Shown here: positions 17,473-24,996 of the stretch, in pieces | Layout of the letters: every line of letters starts with the position of its first letter | How positions within the stretch are numbered: the stretch's first letter is position 1 | DNA from: Bacillota bacterium | GTDB lineage: Bacteria; Bacillota; Clostridia; Oscillospirales; Oscillospiraceae | NCBI GenBank assembly: GCA_029224785.1 | Contig: JAQXVF010000079.1 | Coordinates: forward strand, 1 to 32,073 | DNA length: 32,073 bases | Reading direction: 5' to 3' | Position numbers and translations under genes: made by a program | Notes under the pieces: model-generated | Database searches by the model: none | Told to the model about the DNA's origin: nothing | What the model saw: only the letters and a program-made list of their open reading frames with translations

Positions 17473-18090
17473 ATGAAATTTGAAGATTTGAAAAAGGCCA
17501 TTCTGGCAGCCGCGGACGACATCATTGCCCGGGAAATCGAGCTGTGCGAGCTGGATTCGTTTGTAGGCGATGGGGATCACGGCGTCACCGTGAGAAAAGG
17601 CTATCAGAAGATCAAGGCGGCCATTGCCGAGGACGATCCCAAAACCATGGGCGAGCTGCTGTTCTCTGCCGGAATGGGTCTGGCAGATACCGCTGGCGGA
17701 GCCATCGGTCCCATCCTGGCCTCTATGTTTATCGGTTTTTCCACCTCTGTGGGGGATAAGTCGGAACTGACGGTCAAGGACCTGGCGAAGATGTTTGACA
17801 GCGGCCTGAAGGCTGTCCAGGAGCTGGGCGGCGCCCAGCCCGGGGACTGCACCATGGTGGATGCCCTGTATCCCTTCGTCCAGTCTCTGAACCAGGCCGA
17901 TACCGAAGATGAGAAGGCCGCTCTGGATGCGGCGGTACAGAAGGCGTACGAAGGCTCCGAGAGCACCAAAAACATGGTAGCCAAAAAAGGAAGAGCCAAA
18001 AACCTGGCGGATAAGTCCCTGGGATATGTGGATGCCGGATCCCGTTCCATGTATTATTTCCTCCGGGCATTTGCCCGGAGCCTGGAATAA
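17473..18090 (+). CDS. dhaL: Dihydroxyacetone kinase subunit DhaL-like
   Basis: DhaL is the nucleotide-binding partner of DhaK. The 205-residue helical-barrel protein keeps the three magnesium-nucleotide aspartates Asp28, Asp33 and Asp35 in LDSFVGDGDHG, then GGAIGPI and GAQPGDCTMVDALYP, the usual DhaL landmarks. It starts ten bases after the aldolase stop with GGGGG as ribosome binding site. In PTS-type systems a DhaM re-phosphorylates bound ADP, while in ATP-type enzymes K and L are fused. Here K and L are separate genes split by an aldolase and without DhaM, so the phosphate donor (free ATP or a DhaM elsewhere) is open. Confidence 0.92.
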   Translation: MKFEDLKKAILAAADDIIAREIELCELDSFVGDGDHGVTVRKGYQKIKAAIAEDDPKTMGELLFSAGMGLADTAGGAIGPILASMFIGFSTSVGDKSELTVKDLAKMFDSGLKAVQELGGAQPGDCTMVDALYPFVQSLNQADTEDEKAALDAAVQKAYEGSESTKNMVAKKGRAKNLADKSLGYVDAGSRSMYYFLRAFARSLE

Positions 18091-18112
18091 AACGTAAAGG
18101 AGAAGTTCAGCT

Positions 18113-19273
18113 ATGAAATTTCAATATCATGTACCTACCCAGATTCGTTTCGGCAAGGGAGTTGCCGGTGAGATTGGCAGCGTGGTGGCAGCCTACGGAA
18201 AGACCGGACTGATCGTCTACGGCGGCAGCAGCATCAAGCGCAACGGCGTGTATGATACCGTCACCGCTTCTTTGAAGGAAGCGGGCGTGACCTGGTATGA
18301 GCTGCCCGGCGTGGAGCCCAACCCCCGGGTGACCTCCGTGGAAAAGGGCGCTGCCCTGTGCAAAGAGCACGGCATCGATTTTGTCATCGCGGCCGGCGGC
18401 GGCAGCAGCGTGGACTGCGCCAAGGCGATCTGCGGCGCGGCATTTTATGACGGTCCGGCATGGGATTTGGTGGAGAAGCATCTGCCCGTGACGAAGGCAC
18501 TTCCCCTGTTTGTGGTGCTGACCCTGGCTGCTACCGGCTCGGAGATGGATGCCGGCGCCATTATCACCAATCCTGCCACCAAGGAAAAGAGTGGCGTGTT
18601 CGGCCCTGCGCTGGTTCCCCGGGTCTCCTTCCTGGATCCCACCTACACCTATACTGTCCCGGCCAGACAGACCGCTGCCGGTACGGCGGATATCTACACC
18701 CATACCATTGAGACCTATTTCGACTCCGCAAAGGATACCTACTTTGTGGATGGCGTAGCGGAGAGCATCCTGCGGACCTGCGTCAAGTACGGAAAGCTGG
18801 CCATGGACGAGCCGGACAACGACGAGGCCAGATCCAACCTGATGTGGGCTTCTCCCTGGGCCATCAACGGCCTGATCGGATGCGGCAGAAACGAGGGCTG
18901 GACCCTCCACGGCCTGCAGCATCCCATCGGCGGCTGGTATGACATCACCCACGGCGAGGGCCTGGCAATCCTGATGCCCCACTGGTTCCGGAAGATCCTC
19001 AGCGACAAGACTGTGGACAAATTCGTGCAGTATGGCGTGAACGTGTTCGGCATCGATCCCACGCTGGACAAATTCGAAATTGCAAACAAGGCCATTGAGG
19101 CGACAGAGGAATTCCTGTTCGGTCAGCTCCGGATTCCCAGAACCCTGGGCGAGCTGGGTGTGGATGACAAGCACCTGGAGGACATGGCCCAGGTGGCGGC
19201 CGCCGGAATGGCCAGGGCGTATGTGCCGCTGACCAAAGACGAGATCGTGGAGCTTTACAGAGCAGCACTGTAA
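18113..19273 (+). CDS. Iron-containing alcohol dehydrogenase (BDH/YqhD-like)
   Basis: Group III metal-dependent dehydrogenase that normally reduces aldehydes to alcohols with NAD(P)H. The 386 residues have the nucleotide-binding YGGSSIKRNGVYD (36-48) and AAGGGSSVD (93-101), and metal ligands at Asp193, His197, His266 and His280, the family's D-H-H-H spacing. The segment LTLAATGSEMD is also typical. It is the last gene of the dhaK operon, 22 bases after dhaL. In context it could reduce the aldehyde released by the aldolase and so regenerate NAD(P)+ in an anaerobe. Butanal, lactaldehyde and glyceraldehyde-like substrates are all plausible. Confidence 0.93.
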   Translation: MKFQYHVPTQIRFGKGVAGEIGSVVAAYGKTGLIVYGGSSIKRNGVYDTVTASLKEAGVTWYELPGVEPNPRVTSVEKGAALCKEHGIDFVIAAGGGSSVDCAKAICGAAFYDGPAWDLVEKHLPVTKALPLFVVLTLAATGSEMDAGAIITNPATKEKSGVFGPALVPRVSFLDPTYTYTVPARQTAAGTADIYTHTIETYFDSAKDTYFVDGVAESILRTCVKYGKLAMDEPDNDEARSNLMWASPWAINGLIGCGRNEGWTLHGLQHPIGGWYDITHGEGLAILMPHWFRKILSDKTVDKFVQYGVNVFGIDPTLDKFEIANKAIEATEEFLFGQLRIPRTLGELGVDDKHLEDMAQVAAAGMARAYVPLTKDEIVELYRAAL

Positions 19274-19288
19274 TCGAAAAACCAAGAA

Positions 19289-19314
19289 GGGCTGCGCATT
19301 TTCATGCGCAGCCC
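19289..19314. terminator. Bidirectional hairpin between the dhaK operon and the esterase gene
   Basis: GGGCTGCGCA and TGCGCAGCCC form a 10-bp stem with loop TTTTCA between convergent genes. The T-run (TTCTTGGTTTTTCG) lies on the minus side, so termination is probably strongest for the esterase transcript. Confidence 0.75.
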
Positions 19315-19325
19315 AAATACAAGAG

Positions 19326-20876
19326 TTATTTCGAGCAATAAGGATGCTCTTCGTGCCAGTCGATGGCGTAATCCACAAGAAAACGGATCAGGGGATCCTG
19401 CTCCTGTCGCATATGGACGGTGTCGCCCAGATACATCTCATAGGGCTTTTCCAGGGTGTACGGCTCCCAGACGGGCATGGGAGTCCCGTCCTGATCCGGC
19501 CCGTTGGGATCGCCGGTCTTGGCGAAATTGGTCCAGTAGTTGCACATTCTGCGGGCAAGATCGTAGTGCTTCCCGGTGAAGGGCCGCCAGCACTTGGCCA
19601 ATGTCTCGAAAACGAACCACAGGTCGGAGGAGTGGAAGGCTCCTGCGTCATCTCCGGGCATCTCAGCGTCAAACGTGTAGCCGTAAATGGGGGGATTGCC
19701 CAGCCGGGCATTTTTCTCCTCCCAGATGGCGGAGCCCAGCTCCTGGATGGGGTAGCACACGTTTTTCATGACTTTCTCGTAGTCACCTGAGTCAAAATCC
19801 ACGATGGAAAGGAACTGTGCCGCCTTGTCGCCGAATTCCCGCCGGGCGTAGGCTTGCAGGGAATCCAGGTCGTGGACGCCCATGGGCGGCCAGCGGAAGT
19901 CATTGGTGGTATGGCCTGCCAGAATGGGGACCATATGCCGCTTGTTTTGCAGCATGGCCTCCGTCCAGTCACGATCCAGGAAGTAGCCGTCGGTGAAATG
20001 GGTGAAGGGGAATCTGGGGGTGTCCGGCAGTTTGGAAAACTCCAGATACCGATCCCGCAGGGTCACGCTGTCGATCTCCCGCATTTCCGCAAGGGAACCA
20101 GCGCCCAGGAACTTCTGGAAGCGAAGGCCGATGGCTTCCGCTTCTGCAAGGGTGTTGTTGGGCCGGGAGTTGGCGGGACGGATGCCGCCGGCGGACATGA
20201 CAATGGCCTTGTGGAACAGTCCCCCGGTCAGGGGAGAGACCAGATGGGCAAGGACGCTGCCGCCGCCGGCAGACTGGCCAAAGATGGTCACATTGTCCGG
20301 GTCTCCGCCGAAGGCGGCAATGTTTCGCTGGACCCACTGCAGTCCGGCCATCTGATCCAGGAACCCGAAATTGCCTGCGGGTCCGCCGGGATTCTCGGCG
20401 GTCAGCTCCGGATGGGCAAACCAGGCAAACACGTTCAGACGATATGCGACAGAGACCAAAATGACTCCGCGCCGGGCAATCCGCTCCCCGTCGAACTCCA
20501 TTTCCGCGGTGTAACCGGAGTTAAAGGCACCGCCGTAAAACCATACCATCACGGGCAGCTTCTCGTCGGCGGACTTGGCAGGGGTCCAGACGTTCAGGTA
20601 CAGGCTGTCCTCGCTCATGGGGATGGCGGGATCTACGTGCCATTCCCGGGTGTACAGATCCTTGGGATCCTGTCCGGGGATCTCCTGCATGGAGATAGGC
20701 CCGAAGGTGTAGGCTTTACGGATGCCTTCCCAGTTCTCTGCCGGCTGAGGTGCTTTCCAGCGCAGTTTCCCAACGGGAGGCGCGGCAAAGGGAATTCCCT
20801 TGAAGGCGGTGATTCTGGGATCTGCAGCAGGCAGACCTTCCAGCAGACCGTTTTCCACTTTTACTTGTCTTAACAT
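19326..20876 (-). CDS. Carboxylesterase type B
   Basis: Alpha/beta hydrolase of the carboxylesterase/lipase family, 516 aa, with no signal peptide, so probably cytoplasmic. The family N-terminus is clear (FKGIPFAAPPVGKLRW, SEDSLYLNVWTP). The nucleophile is Ser202 in GQSAGGGS, the oxyanion region is YGGAF (usually HGGGF), and the likely catalytic His is in GAFHSSD. I chose ATG 20876 with AGGAG upstream; a GTG nine bases earlier is too close to that site. It lies between the dhaK operon and the isomerase gene on the opposite strand. It could remove acyl groups from a substrate of that cluster, but this is conjecture. Confidence 0.92.
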   Translation of the reverse strand: MLRQVKVENGLLEGLPAADPRITAFKGIPFAAPPVGKLRWKAPQPAENWEGIRKAYTFGPISMQEIPGQDPKDLYTREWHVDPAIPMSEDSLYLNVWTPAKSADEKLPVMVWFYGGAFNSGYTAEMEFDGERIARRGVILVSVAYRLNVFAWFAHPELTAENPGGPAGNFGFLDQMAGLQWVQRNIAAFGGDPDNVTIFGQSAGGGSVLAHLVSPLTGGLFHKAIVMSAGGIRPANSRPNNTLAEAEAIGLRFQKFLGAGSLAEMREIDSVTLRDRYLEFSKLPDTPRFPFTHFTDGYFLDRDWTEAMLQNKRHMVPILAGHTTNDFRWPPMGVHDLDSLQAYARREFGDKAAQFLSIVDFDSGDYEKVMKNVCYPIQELGSAIWEEKNARLGNPPIYGYTFDAEMPGDDAGAFHSSDLWFVFETLAKCWRPFTGKHYDLARRMCNYWTNFAKTGDPNGPDQDGTPMPVWEPYTLEKPYEMYLGDTVHMRQEQDPLIRFLVDYAIDWHEEHPYCSK

Positions 20877-20935
20877 ACTCGTCACGCTCCTGATTCAGTA
20901 TTGGATAGGTACATGGGCAGGGGGATTCTGACAAT

Positions 20936-20964
20936 AGTGTATCAAACGATGACCGAAAAGTAAA
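20936..20964 (-). promoter_or_regulatory. Tentative promoter for the esterase gene
   Basis: Minus strand TTTACT, 17-base spacer, TACACT, about 60 bases upstream of the ATG. Four of six bases match in each box. No convincing match was seen for the divergent isomerase gene in the same interval. Confidence 0.4.
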
Positions 20965-21034
20965 TGGATTTTTCCGCCGGAAGCAGGTTTTCCTGATTCC
21001 GGAAAGAGCAAAGAAAAAACAGGAGGAAGAGGAA

Positions 21035-22435
21035 GTGTACAATTTTTCCAGCATAACCCTTGGGGTTGTGTCTACCAGGCGCGACCGTTTCCCCAGCGTG
21101 GAAAACGCCTTGAAAAACAATGAAAAACTGATGGTCCGGATCCATGAGATCCTGGACAGACTGCCCGGTGTGAAGGTGGTCTACGCGGAGAAGGTCCTCC
21201 CCGGCGGGCTGATCTGTGAACCGGAGGAGACGAACACTGCCCTTACATACTTTCGGGAACAGAAAATCGATGCATTGCTGATGCTCCACGCCAATTTCGG
21301 CCAGGAGGAGGCCGTGGGACGGCTCTGCAAGGCCCTGAACGTGCCGGTACTGATCTGGGGTCCACGGGACGGAGAGAAGAACAGCGATGTGGGCTTCCGC
21401 AGCTGTGACACCCAGTGCGGAATGTTCGCCTCCACCCGGGCGCTGCTCCGCTGGGGGGTGAAGTTCACCTATGCGGAAAACTGCTGGCTGGATTCTCCGA
21501 TTCTGGAGCGGGAAATCGACAAGTTCCTGAGGGCTGCCTCTGTGGTCAAGGCATTCCGGAATATGCATATCCTGCAGCTTTCCAGCCGTCCCCGCCAGTT
21601 CCTTTCCGTAAAGGTCAACGAAAGCGAAATGATGGAGAAATTTGGGTTCCAGCTTACCACCGTGGAAACCACCCTGCTGGAGGAGGCCTTCCGGAAGGTG
21701 TGCGCGGAACAGAAAGAGGAAGTGGAGCGAAACGTCAGGCAATACGAGGAGCGGTTCGACCTGTCGGCCCTGGATCCGGATAAGCGGTTCAACATGGCCG
21801 CCTTTGTCCTGACCATTCTGGACCTGGTGGAAAAATACGACTGCACCACCGTGGCCTGTGAGTGCTGGAATGTTCCCCGGGCCATCACCGGCATCCAGGG
21901 ATGCATGGCATTCGGCATTCTGGAGGATATGGGCATCACCGTCTCCTGCGAATGCGACATCAACGGCTGCGTGACCGCGGCCCTTGCAAGGGCTGCCGCC
22001 AGAGGAGACAGTCCCGTATTCTTTGCGGATGTGACGGTTCGCCATCCCTTCAACGACAATGCGGAGCTGATGTGGCACTGCGGCCGGTATCCGGCTTCGT
22101 TGTCCCGGTGCGCCAGACCCAGAGCATCACAGTATGGGCAGATGCTCCATGAGCTGAAGCCCGGAGACATTACCATGATGCGCTTTGACGGCACCAGGGG
22201 GAAATACTACCTGTTTGCCGACGAAGGCCGTGGGGTGGACGGTCCTGCCACCCAGGGCGCGTATGTGTGGTTTGAGGCGGACAACTGGGTCAAGTGGGAG
22301 AAAAAGCTGATGTACGGACCCTATATCCACCACATGGCCGGCGTTTACGGCAAGTACAGGGATGCGGTGGAAGAAGCCTGCCGTTATCTGAACGTGGAGT
22401 TTGACTGCGCGGACAAGACCGTGGAATATGAATAA
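21035..22435 (+). CDS. L-fucose/L-arabinose isomerase family protein
   Basis: Members of this family interconvert aldoses and ketoses with a divalent metal. The 466 residues are shorter than FucI (about 590) and AraA (about 500), in the range of the 'L-fucose isomerase-like' group, which also includes sulfoquinovose isomerases. Probable metal ligands are Glu306 and Asp308 (CECDIN) and His348 (WHCG). The start is GTG with a perfect AGGAGG eight bases upstream. It stands alone on the plus strand after the dhaK operon and the reverse esterase. Substrate cannot be assigned. In context it would supply the ketose for a DhaK-DhaL kinase and aldolase. Confidence 0.88.
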   Translation: MYNFSSITLGVVSTRRDRFPSVENALKNNEKLMVRIHEILDRLPGVKVVYAEKVLPGGLICEPEETNTALTYFREQKIDALLMLHANFGQEEAVGRLCKALNVPVLIWGPRDGEKNSDVGFRSCDTQCGMFASTRALLRWGVKFTYAENCWLDSPILEREIDKFLRAASVVKAFRNMHILQLSSRPRQFLSVKVNESEMMEKFGFQLTTVETTLLEEAFRKVCAEQKEEVERNVRQYEERFDLSALDPDKRFNMAAFVLTILDLVEKYDCTTVACECWNVPRAITGIQGCMAFGILEDMGITVSCECDINGCVTAALARAAARGDSPVFFADVTVRHPFNDNAELMWHCGRYPASLSRCARPRASQYGQMLHELKPGDITMMRFDGTRGKYYLFADEGRGVDGPATQGAYVWFEADNWVKWEKKLMYGPYIHHMAGVYGKYRDAVEEACRYLNVEFDCADKTVEYE

Positions 22436-22455
22436 GGCCGTTTTGCCGGCATACA

Positions 22456-22489
22456 ATATCCCCCATGCAGATTTCTGCATGGGGGATAT
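22456..22489. terminator. Hairpin between convergent isomerase and lipoprotein genes
   Basis: A 15-bp perfect stem (ATATCCCCCATGCAG / CTGCATGGGGGATAT) with loop ATTT between two convergent stop codons. T-tracts are weak but the stem is strong, so it is probably a bidirectional terminator. Confidence 0.75.
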
Positions 22490-22508
22490 ATGATGGAATG
22501 ATGGTGGA

Positions 22509-23306
22509 TTAGCCTTTGGTCAGCACGAAGGAATAGGAATCCCCTTCCGTGATCTCGGTGGCATCCACACCGGTCATGGCGTACTCACCGTTGATGTAGA
22601 AGGCCCAGTAGGTCTGGTCCTTGTCCCAATCGGCGGTGATGCCGTTGACAGTGGTGACGTACAGGCCGTACTGGCTGTCCTCGCCTTCGATGAGGCCCAG
22701 CTCCAGCAGCGCTTCGCCGACGAATTGCTTGTCGGTGTGGATCTCATACCTGGCTTCCGTGCCTTCCATGTCGGTGACGGAGAACTGGAATACGGTGGCG
22801 CCCTCGCCCAGAACCGTTACCTCGGAATCGGTGCTCTCGCCGCTTTCAGGACCGGTCAGCACCATGGAATAGACCGCACCGGCGGTGATCTCGGTGGCAT
22901 CTACTCCGGTCATGGCGTACTCGCCGTCGATGTAGAAGGCCCAGTAGGTCTGATCCTTGTCCCAGTCGGCAGTGATGCCGTTGACAGTGGTGACATAGAG
23001 GCCATACTGGCTGTCCTCGCCCTCGATGAGGCCCTGGGCAAGCAGCGCTTCACCTACCGATTTTGCGTCGCTGGTGAGCTCCCAGGACGTTTCTGCGCCA
23101 TCCGCGCCAACCACGGTAAAGGTGAAGGAAACACCGGCGGGCTGAGCCTGGGTGGTTTCCGTCGGAGCGGCGGTGGTGGAGGGCTCCGTGGCGGCGGTGG
23201 TGGAGGGCTCCGTGGCGGCGGTGGTGGAGGCGGGAGCCTGGGTGCCGCAGGCAGCCAGGGACAGCAGCATCATGGCAGCCAGGATCCATACAATCAGCTT
23301 TTTCAT
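22509..23306 (-). CDS. Lipoprotein with two DUF4430 (transcobalamin-like C-terminal) domains
   Basis: Probable cell-surface cobamide-binding lipoprotein, 265 aa. It has a signal peptide with lipobox L-A-A-C and lipidated Cys20, then a Thr/Pro-rich linker with a repeated TTAATEPS unit, then two tandem domains of about 100 residues. Each contains VGEALL..GLIEGEDSQYG, YVTTVNGITADWDKDQ and YWAFYI(D/N)GEYAMTGVDATEIT. This is the DUF4430 pattern, related to the C-terminal domain of animal transcobalamin and intrinsic factor. The gene lies behind a cobalamin riboswitch. AAGGAG is nine bases from ATG 23306; ATG 23312 is an alternative start. Cobamide binding is inferred. Confidence 0.85.
   Translation of the reverse strand: MKKLIVWILAAMMLLSLAACGTQAPASTTAATEPSTTAATEPSTTAAPTETTQAQPAGVSFTFTVVGADGAETSWELTSDAKSVGEALLAQGLIEGEDSQYGLYVTTVNGITADWDKDQTYWAFYIDGEYAMTGVDATEITAGAVYSMVLTGPESGESTDSEVTVLGEGATVFQFSVTDMEGTEARYEIHTDKQFVGEALLELGLIEGEDSQYGLYVTTVNGITADWDKDQTYWAFYINGEYAMTGVDATEITEGDSYSFVLTKG
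22551..22698. repeat. Near-identical internal repeat, copy 1 (partner 22887-23034)
   Basis: The core of the second DUF4430 domain is repeated at DNA level 336 bp further on (22887-23034), with only scattered third-position changes. This points to a recent tandem duplication or gene conversion within the lipoprotein gene. Confidence 0.85.
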
Positions 23307-23363
23307 TTTCATACACTCCTTTGATTTGATATCTTCCCCGGGGCGGATACGGTGCTGCCGGGG

Positions 23364-23402
23364 CACGGCCTGCGCATCTTTTCTCAATGTGGGCAGGCCG
23401 TG
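23364..23402 (-). promoter_or_regulatory. Leader hairpin upstream of the lipoprotein gene
   Basis: CACGGCCTGC and GCAGGCCGTG form a perfect 10-bp stem with a 19-nt loop, in the mRNA leader between the riboswitch terminator and the start codon. It is not followed by T-residues. It may stabilise the leader or take part in switching; the role is unknown. Confidence 0.4.
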
Positions 23403-23477
23403 AAATCATCATAGCTGAGCTATGGGGATTCCGTTTGGGTTCTGCCACAGGGCACAGGCGGGGCTTTCCGATCACAT

Positions 23478-23508
23478 AGAAAACCGCGGCATTCCATAGG
23501 AATGCCGC
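23478..23508 (-). terminator. Terminator of the leftward cobalamin riboswitch
   Basis: GCGGCATTCC, loop TAT, GGAATGCCGC, then GGTTTTCT on the minus strand, about 60 nt downstream of the aptamer and before the lipoprotein gene. This is the likely expression platform: transcription would stop when cobalamin is bound. Confidence 0.75.
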
Positions 23509-23567
23509 AGCCGTATTTCTGCGATCAAAGCGGCCAGAATCCGTACTTGCAGACCTGGGCAGACACA

Positions 23568-23747
23568 GTTTGAGCAGGTCTCCTGACTTGTGCATCTCCG
23601 GTCTTATGCAGCCTTCTCAGATAGTTCCAATGGCCGGCTTTCGCCAAGCATAAGACCTCCGCACATACAGTGGCGGTACCGTCCGTGATTCGCACACGAT
23701 TCTCTATTGTCCCGTGGGGCTGTAACCACACCCAGGGGCACTCAAAC
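23568..23747 (-). promoter_or_regulatory. Cobalamin riboswitch (leftward)
   Basis: On the minus strand the leader contains the conserved GCCACTG core within GTACCGCCACTGTATG, a hairpin loop GTG-TGCGAAT-CAC of the L5 type, and a canonical B12 box AGTCAGGAGACCTGC. GTTTGAG at the 5' end (23741-23747) pairs exactly with CTCAAAC at the 3' end (23568-23574), closing the aptamer. Upstream lies a near-consensus promoter and downstream a terminator and the DUF4430 lipoprotein gene. Known riboswitches of this class turn uptake genes off when adenosylcobalamin is abundant. Confidence 0.9.
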
Positions 23748-23765
23748 AGGTATGAACTTATCCAT

Positions 23766-23794
23766 AGAATAGCATTTTACATTTCTTTTGTCAA
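23766..23794 (-). promoter_or_regulatory. Promoter for the leftward riboswitch and lipoprotein
   Basis: Minus strand TTGACA, 17-base spacer, TATTCT, ending about 20 bases before the aptamer. It sits back-to-back with the rightward promoter at 23808-23836. Confidence 0.85.
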
Positions 23795-23807
23795 TGAAAA
23801 AATAGGA

Positions 23808-23836
23808 TTGCGAAACGGTTTTGAGTGTGGTAGTAT
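23808..23836 (+). promoter_or_regulatory. Promoter for the rightward riboswitch and ECF operon
   Basis: TTGCGA (23808-23813), 17-base spacer, TAGTAT (23831-23836), about 37 bases before the closing stem of the aptamer. Confidence 0.65.
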
Positions 23837-23872
23837 ATTCCTGTCAGGCAAAGCATTTTCATATTGTATTCC

Positions 23873-24010
23873 GGTCATAAGCAATGGAATGGGGAAACCC
23901 CAATGGTACCAAGCCGCCGTAGGTGGACATTATGCCGTGTGATCTCATTGGCAGATGCTGAGAAGAGACATACATGAAGGCGTCCAGAGTCGGAAGACGA
24001 TCTTATGACC
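23873..24010 (+). promoter_or_regulatory. Cobalamin riboswitch (rightward, variant)
   Basis: A 9-bp closing stem (GGTCATAAG at 23873-23881 with CTTATGACC at 24002-24010) encloses GGAAT, a GGGG-AAA-CCCC hairpin, a GCCGCCGTAG core and a B12-box-like AGTCGGAAGACGATC. The core and box deviate from the leftward copy (GCCACTG, AGTCAGGAGACC), so this is a divergent member of the class. It precedes an expression platform and an ECF transporter operon suited to vitamin B12. The call rests on motif order and pairing; a covariance-model search would settle it. Confidence 0.75.
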
Positions 24011-24026
24011 CGTGCGCAGGACTCTT

Positions 24027-24126
24027 GGGGGCTGTCCGGTGCAAGGATATGGCAATCGTTTCCATGCGGAGCGTTCCGGCATGGCGTTTTGCCGTGCACA
24101 GTCCCCGAAAGGGGGCTTTTTCTTTT
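24027..24126 (+). terminator. Terminator/antiterminator platform reaching the ecfT start codon
   Basis: AGTCCCC and GGGGGCT (24100-24117, loop GAAA) with TTTTTCTTTT make an intrinsic terminator whose T-tract ends directly at the ATG. The upstream GGGGGCTGT (24027-24035) can pair with ACAGTCCCC (24098-24106), removing the 5' side of the terminator stem, which is a classic antiterminator. No separate ribosome binding site is seen. The only purine-rich stretch before the ATG is the GGGGG inside the terminator stem, so translation could also be controlled. Confidence 0.75.
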
Positions 24127-24996
24127 ATGAGATCCGATGCGTTTTCCAAATGTCACCCGCTGACCAATTTCCTGTTTTTCCTGGGCGCCATCGGGTTTTC
24201 CGCGGTGATTCGGCACCCGCTGTATCTGCTGGTGGGCTTCCTCGGTGCTGCCGGATACTATCTGCTGCTCAGCGGGAAAAAGGGATGGAAGCTGATTCTG
24301 GGTCTGATCCCGGTGTTCTTGCTGGTGGCGGGTGTGAATCCCCTGTTCAATACCTATGGGCAAACGGTGTTGTTCACGGTATTCGGCAAGCCATATTCCC
24401 TGGAAGCATTGTGCTACGGCATGGTGATTGGCGGGATGCTGGTAGTGATGATGCTGTGGTTCGGCTGTTACAGCATTGTGCTGACCAGTGACAAATTTGT
24501 GTGCCTTTTCGGAAGTCTGATCCCGGCGCTTTCCATGCTGCTGGTGATGGTCCTGCGGCTGATCCCAAGCCTGATGAAAAAGGCCAGACAGATCAGCGAT
24601 GCCAGAAAAACCATTGGCAAGGGAGCCGGAGCACAGAGCTCCAATGGGGAGAAGCTCCGGGATGGAATCCATATTCTGTCTGCTCTGACGGATTGGTCAC
24701 TGGAGGGGAGCATCGTGACTGCGGATTCCATGCGGGCAAGAGGCTATGGCGCAGCGAAGCGCAGCAGCTTTCAGATTTACCGCATGACGCTCCGGGACGG
24801 GATCCTCATTGGGCTGATGGCTGTGCTTGCGGCGTGTGTGCTTCTGATCGGCGGCACGCAGGCGGAGTATACTCCCAGCCTCTCCATTGCTTCCCCAACC
24901 TTGGCACTGGCGGCATATGCTGCGTTTTTGATGATCCCACCTGTATTATCTGCAAAGGAGGCCATTGCATGGCACATTTCCATATCCGGGATTTGA
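24127..24996 (+). CDS. ECF transporter transmembrane (T) subunit
   Basis: EcfT couples the ATPases to the substrate-binding S subunit in energy-coupling factor vitamin importers. The 289 residues begin with the family-typical FSKCHPLTNFLFF, followed by several transmembrane helices. The cytoplasmic part has coupling-helix features: DSMRARGYG matches the Ala-Arg-Gly motif region, with LVLRLIPSLMKKARQISDAR before it. I chose ATG 24127 because upstream codons run through the riboswitch terminator. It overlaps the ATPase gene by 28 bases and sits behind a cobalamin riboswitch, so cobamide is the likely cargo. Confidence 0.92.
   Translation: MRSDAFSKCHPLTNFLFFLGAIGFSAVIRHPLYLLVGFLGAAGYYLLLSGKKGWKLILGLIPVFLLVAGVNPLFNTYGQTVLFTVFGKPYSLEALCYGMVIGGMLVVMMLWFGCYSIVLTSDKFVCLFGSLIPALSMLLVMVLRLIPSLMKKARQISDARKTIGKGAGAQSSNGEKLRDGIHILSALTDWSLEGSIVTADSMRARGYGAAKRSSFQIYRMTLRDGILIGLMAVLAACVLLIGGTQAEYTPSLSIASPTLALAAYAAFLMIPPVLSAKEAIAWHISISGI

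Noticed and set aside
15574..22435. Reading the carbohydrate cluster as a sulfoquinovose pathway
   Set aside because: Some sulfoquinovose isomerases belong to the same family as the isomerase here, but no transaldolase, sulfofructose-specific enzyme, sulfonate exporter or sulfoquinovosidase is visible. It is kept only as one candidate substrate.
23974..24126. N-terminal extension of the ecfT reading frame by 51 codons
   Set aside because: These codons lie in the riboswitch and its terminator and do not resemble EcfT; the family N-terminus starts at 24127.
24501..24968. Upstream extension of the ECF ATPase frame
   Set aside because: It overlaps ecfT in another frame; AAGGAGG and the ATPase N-terminus place the start at 24969.
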